From Ideonella benzenivorans (GTDB lineage: Bacteria; Pseudomonadota; Gammaproteobacteria; Burkholderiales; Burkholderiaceae_C), in the NCBI RefSeq assembly GCF_020387415.1, contig NZ_JAGWCB010000012.1, positions 434,001 to 498,000 of the forward strand: 64,000 nt of DNA. The letters are read 5' to 3'. How positions within the stretch are numbered: the stretch's first letter is position 1; the number at the start of each line of letters is the position of its first letter. Position numbers and translations under genes: made by a program. Positions 1 to 7,038 of the stretch are shown here, in pieces. Below the pieces are notes generated by a model that was not told where the DNA came from, made no database searches, and saw nothing but the letters and a program-made list of their open reading frames with translations.

Positions 1-152
1 ACGTGATCGCAAACTAGGTGTTGCTGAGCGTAAGTGGCATGGAAAGCGGTTCCGCGGCGGCCCGCCCCGTTCGTCATCAACCCGCAGGATGAACTTGTCC
101 TGGATGGCGCACTCAACAGACATCTTCGACCGAATCCACCCGAAATCCCCGG

Positions 153-705
153 ATGAACCTCCTTGGCCCCGCCCTCCTCTGCCTGCCCTTCGCATTCCTG
201 CCGGCCTTCTCTTTCGCCTGGGGTGCCCAACCAAGCCCACTGCGCAATCGCCACTGAGGCCTATGCCCAGCTCTCGCCCAAGGCCCGGGCCGACGTGGAC
301 ACACTGCTGGAGCTGGAGCCTGACGCCACGCTGGCCAGCATCTCTACCTGGGCCGATGAGCACCGGTCGCCTGCTACGGCCCGGTGGCACTTCGTCAACA
401 TCGCCGCGGACGCTGACTGCCACTACGTCGCAGAGCGCGACTGCCCGGGCGGGGCTTGTGTGGTGGGTGCAATCAAGCGCCAGGCCGCGGTCTTCCGGTC
501 TACAGCGTCAACACCGGAGCGCCTGAAGGCGTTGAAGTACCTCGTGCACCTTGTCGCCGACGTGCACCAGCCGCTGCACGCTGGCCGGGCTGCGGACAAG
601 GGCGGCAACCTGTACCAGGTGCATGCCTTCGGCCGGGGCACGAACCTGCACGCGGTGTGGGACTCGGGGCTGGTTCTAGAAGCGCGCAAGCTGTCAGCGA
701 TACGA
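153..705 (+). pseudogene. S1/P1-family nuclease, frameshifted and truncated
   Basis: Remnant of a secreted zinc-dependent S1/P1 single-strand nuclease. An ATG at 153 opens a signal-peptide-like stretch (MNLLGPALLCLPFAFLPA) ending at the expected mature start AWG. That frame stops at about 255, while the rest of the protein continues in another frame from about 230 (AHCAIATEAYAQLSP). Family zinc-site blocks follow: ARWHFVNI, HLVADVHQPLHAG, DKGGNLYQV and NLHAVWDSGL. The similarity ends near 700, roughly 100 residues before the usual C terminus and just before a tRNA-like gene. The frameshift and missing tail argue for a dead gene. Family assignment rests on motifs only. Confidence 0.7.
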
Positions 706-751
706 ACGGCCCTCTTGAAATTAGAGACAGCGGCCTCAACTGGGGCTCACT

Positions 752-868
752 GCGCGTGTGGCGAAATCGGTATACGCGCCAACTTGCCCAAGGGCCTTAG
801 ATCACGGGCCTTTGGGAAGTTGGTGGGGTGTGAGCCCCATAGGGGTTCGATTCCCCTCGCGCGCACCA
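752..868 (+). tRNA. tRNA-Leu-like gene with greatly lengthened anticodon arm
   Basis: Class II tRNA fold. Acceptor GCGCGTG (752-758) pairs fully with CGCGCGC (858-864), followed by discriminator A and an encoded CCA. T8 and G9 are followed by a GCG/CGC D stem with GG in the loop. The variable arm has GGGG/CCCC stems (825-838). The T arm is AGGGG-TTCGATT-CCCCT (841-857). The odd part is 779-823, where a 17-nt anticodon arm is expected. Here CCAACTT/AAGTTGG (7 bp), one bulged G, then CCCAAGGGCC/GGCCTTTGGG (10 bp with one G-T) form a 45-nt arm. Its 10-nt apical loop TTAGATCACG could show UAG. The discriminator A, D arm and long variable arm resemble tRNA-Leu. Whether it decodes, is spliced, or is non-functional cannot be told. 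Confidence 0.65.
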
Positions 869-1073
869 TTCCCCGTCACGCCCCCTTGCTTGGCGCCATC
901 AGCACGGCGTCCCTTGACAACCCGCACGGGTAATCCGGGATTCTGAGGATCACTTTCGGCAGCCAACTCACGGGCTTGTTTCAGCCGAAGAAAGTCGGCT
1001 GGCTAGCCCGCGGTCATGGTCTCCGCTGTGGTCCGGTCCTGGGCGCGGCGCTTCCCGGGCTACCATTCCCATC
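869..1073. other. intergenic stretch with a small hairpin
   Basis: No convincing gene. It contains an inverted repeat CAGCCGA (982-988) / TCGGCTG (995-1001) with loop AGAAAG. No T-run follows, so a terminator is not supported. Confidence 0.3.
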
Positions 1074-1289
1074 ATGAGCACCGAACAACTCCACGCCAAA
1101 GGCCCAAACGGCGAAAGCTGCATCATCGAACGTATCAGCGCCAGCATCGATACGAGCAATCTGAGCGGACGGTCCAGCCTCACCGGTCTTGCATCGTACC
1201 GGCTCGCCACGGGCGAACGACTCAACCCAACGGAAGACCCGAAGGTGTTCGCGTCGCTCGACGGGCAGCGCCGATACTCGTTGACCTGA
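1074..1289 (+). CDS. small hypothetical protein, 71 aa
   Basis: Unrecognised 71-residue soluble protein. It has no signal peptide or membrane segment. Its ending (TGERLNPTEDPKVFASLDGQ) looks like a real folded C-terminal segment rather than a random high-GC frame, and no long overlapping frame competes convincingly. It is the first of four plus-strand cargo genes running to 3428 in the accessory region. No function is proposed. Confidence 0.45.
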   Translation: MSTEQLHAKGPNGESCIIERISASIDTSNLSGRSSLTGLASYRLATGERLNPTEDPKVFASLDGQRRYSLT

Positions 1290-1388
1290 GCCGACACTGG
1301 CCGGCCCCGCCTTGAATCGCCCCAAGGACTGACCAAGGCCACCGCCGTCGATAACACTTGAGGCTGCTTCAGCACAACCGAACCGACC

Positions 1389-1601
1389 ATGCCCAGCCCG
1401 CCCAAGCCTGTTGCCACGCTCGACTGTCAGACCCTCGACGGCCGCACCATCTTCGTGACGGTCGCCAAGGAAGGACGCCTCTATCACCTATCCGCACCCG
1501 GCGAACGATCCCACATTTGCCATCCATCCGTCAGCAGCCTTGACGGTGTCAGGCGAGAGATCTTGCTGGTGTACCGCGCCCGCGTCGTCCCAACGATCTG
1601 A
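1389..1601 (+). CDS. small hypothetical protein, 70 aa
   Basis: Unrecognised 70-residue protein starting MPSPPKPVATLDC. It has an alternating hydrophobic pattern (GRTIFVTVAKEGRLYHL) suggesting a small beta-rich fold and no membrane segment. It lies 99 bases after the previous small gene and ends six bases before the ATG of the interrupted membrane-protein gene, which suggests co-transcription with it. No function is proposed. Confidence 0.4.
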   Translation: MPSPPKPVATLDCQTLDGRTIFVTVAKEGRLYHLSAPGERSHICHPSVSSLDGVRREILLVYRARVVPTI

Positions 1602-1727
1602 CATACATGAAGCTCTTTGCTCGAGTCCTCTCGGCTCTCGCCGCGGTTGGTAGCCTGGTGTCGTCCGCACTCTGGCTGATATCAGCCAGCCAGCAGAAGA
1701 ACGCGGCGTCACTAGCTAGCTCTGCTA

Positions 1728-2549
1728 GGGCCTGTTAACACAACCGAAGTCCATCGGCGACGAGGACGAAGCTGAGGAAGCCGAGGAACATGACGTCGAG
1801 CTTCTCGAAGCGAGAGAAGATTCGGCGGTAGCCTTTGAGCCTGCGGAACAGGCGCTCGACTTCGTTGCGGCGCTTGTACATCTCGCGGTCGTACTCCCAG
1901 GGGTCCAGCCGCGTCTTGGGCGGCGGTACAACTGGGATGTAGCCGAAGTCCAGCGCCAGTTGGATCGTTTCGTTGCCCGCGTAGGCGCTGTCCATCAACA
2001 GATGCAGCGGCCTGTTCGGCGCACCAAGGCTGGCCAACAGCTCGCGGCCCATCGGACCGTCGCCGGTCTGGCCTGGTGACAGCGCGAAGGTTATGGCTGT
2101 GCGAGCATCCGCGGCAACCATATGAACCTTGGTGTTCCATCCGCCGCGGGACTTGCCGATGGCTTGCGGTCCGTTTTTTTGAGCGCACCGGTGCCGTCCG
2201 GGTGGACCTTGATGCTCGTGGAGTCGAGTGAAACGGCCTCGATCTTGATGCGCACGACCTGCGCCTTCTGCAGTTCCTCGAACATCCGATCAAGCACGCC
2301 CGCCTTGGTCCAGCGATTCATGCGGGTGTAGATCGTGTGCCAGTTACCGAATCTCTTGGGCAATCCACGCCACTTACACCCGTGCTCGGCCACGTACAGG
2401 ATGGCGTTGACCACCTGGAGATTGCTCAGGCTGACGTTGCCGCGCTGGGTCGGTAGGCAATGTTCGATCTTGGCGAACTGCTCGAGCGTGATTTCCATGC
2501 TGGCAGTTTGCCAACTCGAAGCTCATTTGCCAATAGTGTTAACACGCCC
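1728..2549 (-). mobile_element. IS5-family (IS427-group-like) insertion sequence, 822 bp
   Basis: Terminal inverted repeats are GGGCCTGTTAACAC at 1728 and its complement-side partner GGGCGTGTTAACAC read inward from 2549 (13 of 14 match). TA is duplicated at both ends (1726-1727 and 2550-2551), within a shared CTAG. One transposase in two frames fills the element. Size, ends and target preference fit the IS427 group of IS5. Excision restores the host reading frame, so the insertion looks recent. Confidence 0.9.
1735..2498 (-). CDS. IS5-family transposase, two frames joined by -1 frameshift
   Basis: DDE transposase moving the element that carries it. The first frame starts at 2498 (MEITLEQFAKIEHCLP, with the helix-turn-helix region and the block GCKWRGLPKRFGNWHT) and carries the first catalytic Asp (SLDSTSIKVHPDG). 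The second frame ends at 1735 and carries the second Asp (LLMDSAYAGNE) and the Glu (RRNEVERLFRRLKGYRRIF). On the minus strand the frames meet at a run of seven A (2174-2180). A -1 slip there gives LKKNGPQAIGKSRGGW, restoring the family sequence and a protein of about 254 aa. Programmed frameshifting at A7 is known for this group, so the break is probably not a defect. Confidence 0.88.
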
Positions 2550-2909
2550 TAGTTCGCTAGTCGTGGCCGCGGCATCAGACACCATCAACTCCCAGCAACG
2601 CGACCTGCTGATCAACGCAGCCCATGGAGCCTCCACCGCTGCGAATGCACTCGGCATGATCTCAATCGACATGAACCTCTATGCCGCTATCTCTGCGTTC
2701 CTCACCGGCGTAGCCGTCCTCCTGATCGCTTTCAAAGATTGAACGCCGGGGGTCTGCCTAGTGGGCAAAATACCCGGAGAGCGGGCCTAGCCGGCTCTCC
2801 GGATCATCGAGAATGGGCGCGGCAGCTAGGCCCCCATCCGCAACCCAGAAGACAAGCCGCGTGGGTCTTTCCGGCTGCCGTGGCATCTTCTCCCGCAGAG
2901 GAGAAGTTC

Positions 2910-3428
2910 ATGGACCGACGTTGTTTGAAGTGCGACCACCTGAACCGGGCCGCGGACGGTGGTGACCTGGAAGCCTGCCCGAAGTGCGGCGCCATCTACA
3001 GCCGGGTCGAGGCGACGGCTGCAGCCAAGGGCATCGAAGCAGTCAGGCGGCCGCGGCGCGAGCCAACCCTGGAGGCCCCAACAGATCCGGCGCCGATCTT
3101 CTCCGATCGGGTGGAGTTATCCAGCCCGCACGGCTCGGACCTACAGGCCTATGCAGCAGTCATGCGCGGTCAGTCGCTGTACCCGACCTTCCGCGGCCTG
3201 GTGCAGCTTGGGTACTGGGTGGGGATCGTCCTTGCGGTGCTCTGTGCCTTGGCCGGCTTCCTGTCCCCGGTCTTCGGGAGCGGTAGCGACCGGGTTCTGG
3301 GGGCCATCGGCGGCGTCTTCTTTGCCCTCTTCTTCCTGATCAGCGCGAAGGTCGCCAGGGAAATGAGCCTCATGCTCGCGGACCTCAGTGATGCTGCGGT
3401 GCGGCTGGCGGCCAGGGCGGACAGGTAA
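2910..3428 (+). CDS. zinc-ribbon membrane protein, 172 aa
   Basis: The N terminus carries a rubredoxin-like zinc ribbon (CLKCDHLN then CPKCGAIYSR, four Cys within 25 residues). A charged, proline-rich linker follows, then two membrane helices (about residues 99-122 and 129-148) and a short amphipathic tail. The ATG at 2910 is chosen for the ribosome-binding site GAGGAG just upstream and because translation then begins directly at the ribbon. Zinc-ribbon plus membrane-anchor proteins are common as unassigned genes. No substrate or partner is evident. It is the last plus-strand cargo gene before the minus-strand element genes. Confidence 0.65.
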   Translation: MDRRCLKCDHLNRAADGGDLEACPKCGAIYSRVEATAAAKGIEAVRRPRREPTLEAPTDPAPIFSDRVELSSPHGSDLQAYAAVMRGQSLYPTFRGLVQLGYWVGIVLAVLCALAGFLSPVFGSGSDRVLGAIGGVFFALFFLISAKVAREMSLMLADLSDAAVRLAARADR

Positions 3429-3546
3429 GGGGCGCGGCTACCCCTTGAGCGGACATTGTATTGCCGCGGGCTCCCCCTACTTCTTTGTGGACAAGAGAGC
3501 CGGTTACCAGCTGGTTAACAGCAGAAACGGGGCCACGACCCACCCT

Positions 3547-3566
3547 CGGTACGCACCCGGTACGCA
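3547..3566. repeat. short tandem repeat in the intergenic gap
   Basis: CGGTACGCA occurs twice, 11 bases apart, in the 179-base gap between the zinc-ribbon gene and the next minus-strand gene. AAGGGG/CCCCTT at about 3428-3447 forms a weak hairpin after the zinc-ribbon gene. No meaning is claimed. Confidence 0.3.
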
Positions 3567-3607
3567 GCCAAACCGTGGGTTTGAGCTGGGGCCCTACCGG
3601 GCGCTGT

Positions 3608-4561
3608 TCACGCCCGATTTCGGCCGGCGAACTGCCGGTAATCCATACTGGGACACCGCGCTTCCACGCCACCGTAGAAGCTAGGCAAGCTGAAGGCATG
3701 GCTGTAGTGGGCCGGGTCGATCAGCGCTGCCTTCAGCTCCTCGACATCCCTGGCCCCACTGACCTTCATCAGAAAACGAACGAAGGCGGATGCCGGCTTG
3801 TAGCTGCAGCACCAATGCAGCATCAGGAAGCGGTGGAGCCCATCGTCATCACCGATGAACGAGAGGTCGCCAAAGTAAAACACCGGTGCGCCCAGCTTTG
3901 CCTCCAGCTGCTGCGCAATCGGACGCATCGCTTCCCGCCACGCCAAATAGGGGTGATCATCGGAAGTCGTCCACTCCTCCTCCATTCTGTCGTTCCAGGG
4001 CGGGCCCGGCAGGTACTCGAACATGGCGTTGGGCGGTGGCAGCGCGGGCAAGCTCTCCAACGACCAGGGATCGGACCGATTGTCTGGATCGCTGAACATC
4101 GGGGTGCGTCTAGCCACCTCGGCCGATTGGTCAAGGAAGTCGAGCAGCGCAGGCGACACTGCGCCACCCTCGGCCGCTGAACCATGCGTTCGATCGTTCT
4201 CGGCTCGCAGCCAGGTGGTGAAGTCGGCCACAGGCAGACATTCAGGCGAGTCAGGGACCAAGTAATCGAAGAAGGTGACCCAGCGGCTGTCGTCGATGGC
4301 CGTTCGCATCCGGGCGCAAGCGCATTGGGCGCGTGTTTGCGCCACGTCCGCCGCCATGCCGTGATGACGGAGCAACAGCGACAAGGCTCGTTCCGGATCG
4401 AGGTAGGGCCGGCGCTGACCAGCTGGTGGCTCCAGCAGGTAGAGGCCCACTTCCCACTCGCGTTCCTGGGGGACGTCCACGATGCCGCTGAGCGACGCCA
4501 CGTGGCCCGGCTCCACCGCCGAAACCGGCAGCGCGTGCATCAGGGCAGAGAGATCGACCAT
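3608..4561 (-). CDS. hypothetical protein at the distal end of the element operon, about 317 aa
   Basis: Unrecognised acidic, Trp-rich soluble protein, conspicuous for DDHPYLAWREAMRPIAQQLE and LHRFLMLHWCCSYKPASAF. There is no signal peptide, no membrane helix and no nucleotide-binding loop. The start at 4561 (MVDLSALMHALPV) lies 20 bases after the helicase stop. In-frame starts at 4606 and 4660 would overlap the helicase gene. It closes the same-strand gene set behind the integrase, so it may be an accessory or cargo gene of the element. No function can be assigned. Confidence 0.6.
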   Translation of the reverse strand: MVDLSALMHALPVSAVEPGHVASLSGIVDVPQEREWEVGLYLLEPPAGQRRPYLDPERALSLLLRHHGMAADVAQTRAQCACARMRTAIDDSRWVTFFDYLVPDSPECLPVADFTTWLRAENDRTHGSAAEGGAVSPALLDFLDQSAEVARRTPMFSDPDNRSDPWSLESLPALPPPNAMFEYLPGPPWNDRMEEEWTTSDDHPYLAWREAMRPIAQQLEAKLGAPVFYFGDLSFIGDDDGLHRFLMLHWCCSYKPASAFVRFLMKVSGARDVEELKAALIDPAHYSHAFSLPSFYGGVEARCPSMDYRQFAGRNRA

Positions 4562-4580
4562 CGCAGGATTCTGCTGCACA

Positions 4581-5543
4581 TCACGGCTCGTGCGGCCAGC
4601 GTGCATAGTCAAGTTGGGTACGGGCGCTGGAGGGTGTGTATTGCTGGGACTCCGGATCAAACCACAGCGCCACGCGGCCCTCCCACTCGCCGTTGCGCTG
4701 CTTGTCGCAGATCAGCATGGCGTCGGGCATCGTGTCGTCAATTCGCTTGCCGGTCTGGCGGTCCCGCTCCTTGGGCTTGTTGCGCCACACCAGCAGGAGG
4801 TTGTCCACCTGGTCGGTGATGGCACCGGAGCCCTTCACGTCACTCTTGTCGGGCGTATCCCCCTCTGACCCGAGCTTGCGTAGGTGGTGCACCAGGTGGA
4901 CATGCATGCCGGAATCGCGCGCAATGGCTGTCAGCTCGTCCACGAAGTCCTTCTGGCCGTTGTAGTCGTCTTCGCCTCGCACGCACTTCATGAGCGAGTC
5001 CACGACGAAGTGCTGGCACCGGAGTTCGTAGGCCGCATACCGCATGACACCCAGGATCGTCTTCGTGGCCACGGTCCCCTGCTGGTCGTAGAGCCAGAGG
5101 CGCCCATCCGTGTAGGCCGCCAGTTGCTCGAAGACCTCACGGTAGGCGTCAAGCAACGCCGGATCGGAGAGGCTACCTTCGGGCAGTCGCGCACCCGAGA
5201 ACTGCCGTGTCATCCGGTCCAGCGTGCGGCTGGGCTTCATCTCGAAGGAGGCGATGCACACCCGCTGCCCCTGGGCGACCAGCGACAGCGCGGACAACCC
5301 GGTCACCTGGCTCTTGCCGTGGCCGTTGACTCCCGCCCACAGGGTGACCTCACCCGGCCTGAACGCAAAGTGGGCGTGCGTCTTGTTCCAAGGCAAGAAG
5401 CTCCGGGCCTCCTGCCTGGGTTTGCCCAGGTGTTCGACCATATCGGCAAACCATTCGCGTGCGGGGCGGACCTTCTGACGGGCTTCGGTTTCGGCCATGT
5501 AGGCCGCAAAGTCGATCGTGTCCGAAGAAATCACTTGCGCCAC
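4581..5543 (-). CDS. DnaB/T7 gp4-like replicative helicase domain protein, 320 aa
   Basis: RecA-fold ATPase of the hexameric replicative helicase type. Walker A is GVNGHGKSQ (about residue 73). Walker B is QHFVVDSLMK (about 160). A sensor-like motif HVHLVHHLRK and a Twinkle/gp4-like block GSGAITDQVDNLLLVWRNKP follow. At 320 aa it has the helicase domain but no DnaB N-terminal domain and no primase, so it would rely on host or other primase. It follows the unknown 127-aa gene with a 13-base overlap and lies downstream of the iteron-bearing initiator gene. That suggests an origin-opening and helicase module for the element's own replication. Confidence 0.8.
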   Translation of the reverse strand: MAQVISSDTIDFAAYMAETEARQKVRPAREWFADMVEHLGKPRQEARSFLPWNKTHAHFAFRPGEVTLWAGVNGHGKSQVTGLSALSLVAQGQRVCIASFEMKPSRTLDRMTRQFSGARLPEGSLSDPALLDAYREVFEQLAAYTDGRLWLYDQQGTVATKTILGVMRYAAYELRCQHFVVDSLMKCVRGEDDYNGQKDFVDELTAIARDSGMHVHLVHHLRKLGSEGDTPDKSDVKGSGAITDQVDNLLLVWRNKPKERDRQTGKRIDDTMPDAMLICDKQRNGEWEGRVALWFDPESQQYTPSSARTQLDYARWPHEP

Positions 5544-5914
5544 GACATCACCCCCTTCGAGTCGATGATCTCGATCGAGTCGGTTTCGCCGCCCGGCCGC
5601 GGCACATACACGATACCGATCGCCCGCAATGCACCTGCCAGCGCCAAGGCCTCGACGACAGCATTCACTCGCTGCGGATCTATGCCTTCCACACGGGCCT
5701 CAAGACCATGCACCCACCGAAGATCCAGCAGCGCCAGCCGATCTTCCGGCTCGATATGCACATAGGCTTGAGGGGAATGAACGCCATACTCCGCATGAAG
5801 CTGTGGCCATTGCTCGGGCCAGCCACTGCCGCGAGCGTCGGTTTCGATCTCGACGCCGTAGAGCGGGACCAATCCCCTCAGACGCATCTGGATTAGCGCT
5901 TGATGTCCACGCAT
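5531..5914 (-). CDS. hypothetical protein in the replication module, 127 aa
   Basis: Unrecognised small soluble protein (MRGHQALIQMRLRG...), with a mixed alpha/beta pattern and a C-terminal stretch GIVYVPRPGGETDSIEII. It touches the 3' end of the initiator gene at its start and overlaps the helicase gene by 13 bases at its end, so the three are almost certainly translated from one message. Its position between initiator and helicase suggests a replication accessory role. That is inference from context only. Confidence 0.6.
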   Translation of the reverse strand: MRGHQALIQMRLRGLVPLYGVEIETDARGSGWPEQWPQLHAEYGVHSPQAYVHIEPEDRLALLDLRWVHGLEARVEGIDPQRVNAVVEALALAGALRAIGIVYVPRPGGETDSIEIIDSKGVMSWRK

Positions 5915-6133
5915 CAGAGCACCCCCTGCAGGTCGAGTTGCTGGTGGCTCGCCGTCACACCGGCTGGCTCATCCATCCACCGCCCTCCGTTCAGCCAAGT
6001 TGCTGCGTGGGGGACGAAACGCCCCGCCTCCTTTCGCCAGTCAGCGCCCTGGCTTTGCTCTCGGATGGCCTGAAGGATTGCGGCTTGCAGCTGCAGGTCA
6101 GGCTTCAGCTTGGTCCATGCCTTGAGCGCTTCC
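5914..6133 (-). pseudogene. 3' part of replication initiator gene, cut off by IS66
   Basis: This fragment encodes the C-terminal block seen in phage replication proteins: LKAWTKLKPDLQLQ, WRKEAGRFVPHAATWLNGG and then RWMDE. The other part lies at 8677-9280 across the IS66 element. Joining them at the GCGCTTCC duplication gives one frame reading ...AKQEALKAWTKLK... and a 271-residue protein. As it stands this half lacks a start. Confidence 0.85.
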
Positions 6134-6211
6134 GTAACCGTCCGGCCAACCCACCTTGAATTGCCGCAGCCGGCCCTGGATGCTTGTGTCCACGAACAAA
6201 TGCGTGGACAC

Positions 6212-6634
6212 ATGGACACTTCCCAACCCGATCCCGGTGTGGCGCGGCCACCCAAGCGGAGCTGGCGGCGGCACTGCGATGAGTTCAAGTCGCATGTCAT
6301 CGCGATGGCCCGCCAAGGCCATGGCTCGGTCGCCGCAGTGGCGCTTGCCAACGGCCTGAACGCGAACATGCTGCGACGCTGGGTGCGCGAGTCGGAGATG
6401 GCCGACGATGCATCCGCGGCGACGCGCACCCAGGCCGCCATGAGCCCACCCGCATTCGTGCCGGTGACGCTGGCCGACTTCGGTGATCGAACACCTGCCG
6501 CGCCCGAGCCGAGCGCTGCCCCCTCGGCATCCGAACGCGTCACGGTGGAGATCCGCCGCGGCACCACCAGTGTCAGCGCCAGCCTGCCGATGGACGCGCG
6601 CAGCGCCGCCTGGCTGCGCGACGTACTGGCTTGA
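6212..6634 (+). CDS. tnpA: IS66 accessory protein TnpA
   Basis: First of three IS66 genes, 140 aa from the ATG at 6212; an in-frame ATG at 6200 is equally possible. The N-terminal half is a helix-turn-helix of the transposase IS3/IS66 OrfA type (KRSWRRHCDEFKSHVIAM, then GSVAAVALANGLNANMLRRW). The C-terminal part is variable. It is thought to help transposase bind DNA. The intact frame ends eight bases before tnpB. Confidence 0.85.
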   Translation: MDTSQPDPGVARPPKRSWRRHCDEFKSHVIAMARQGHGSVAAVALANGLNANMLRRWVRESEMADDASAATRTQAAMSPPAFVPVTLADFGDRTPAAPEPSAAPSASERVTVEIRRGTTSVSASLPMDARSAAWLRDVLA

Positions 6635-6641
6635 GACGCGC

Positions 6642-6974
6642 ATGATCAAGGTCGATGCTGTGTGGCTGGCCGTACAGCCCCTGGACATGCGCCTGGGCAC
6701 CGAGGCCGCACTCGCCCGCGTGGTCGGCGTCTTCGGCGCTGCGCACCCGAACCATGCCTACCTCTTCGCCAATCGGCGCGCCAACCGCATGAAGGTGCTG
6801 GTGCACGACGGCATCGGCGTGTGGCTGGCCGCTCGCAGGCTCAACGCCGGCAAGTTCGTCTGGCCCGCCGACGCCAGCGCCACGCTGCAGCTGACGCGGC
6901 CGCAGTTCGATGCCCTGGTGCTGGGCCTGCCCTGGCAGCGGCTGGGCGATGCGGGGATCATCCGTGTGATCTGA
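6642..6974 (+). CDS. tnpB: IS66 accessory protein TnpB
   Basis: A 110-residue protein of the IS66 Orf2 family. It shows the hallmark LDMRLGTEAALARVV, then AYLFANRRANRMKVLVHDG and the C-terminal FDALVLGLPWQRLG. It is needed for IS66 transposition, with the biochemical role unsettled. The full family length is present. The start at 6642 follows the tnpA stop closely, consistent with coupled translation. Confidence 0.9.
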   Translation: MIKVDAVWLAVQPLDMRLGTEAALARVVGVFGAAHPNHAYLFANRRANRMKVLVHDGIGVWLAARRLNAGKFVWPADASATLQLTRPQFDALVLGLPWQRLGDAGIIRVI

Positions 6975-7038
6975 ACCACCCTTGCAATTGCCGGATGTGC
7001 CGATGCGCAGGGCGCTTCGGCGCGGCAGGATCACGTCC

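Larger units (their letters stand above)
1607..2742 (+). pseudogene. small two-helix membrane protein gene split by an IS5-type element
   Basis: Bases 1607-1727 and 2550-2742 are two halves of one gene. Deleting the IS (1728-2549) and one TA target copy joins them in frame into a 103-residue protein ending in TGA at 2740. It starts MKLFARVLSALAAVGSLVSS, with a hydrophobic helix at about residues 5-27. A second helix (AISAFLTGVAVLLIAF) sits next to the C terminus, and a polar, Ala/Ser-rich middle lies between. The protein resembles small holin-like or effector-type membrane proteins in general form only. The insertion destroys it at about residue 40. Confidence 0.7.

Noticed and set aside
842-868. 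T-arm/acceptor of the tRNA-like gene as the other attachment site
   Set aside because: It resembles a tRNA 3' end but lies in the opposite orientation to ssrA and differs in sequence, so it is not the direct repeat expected.
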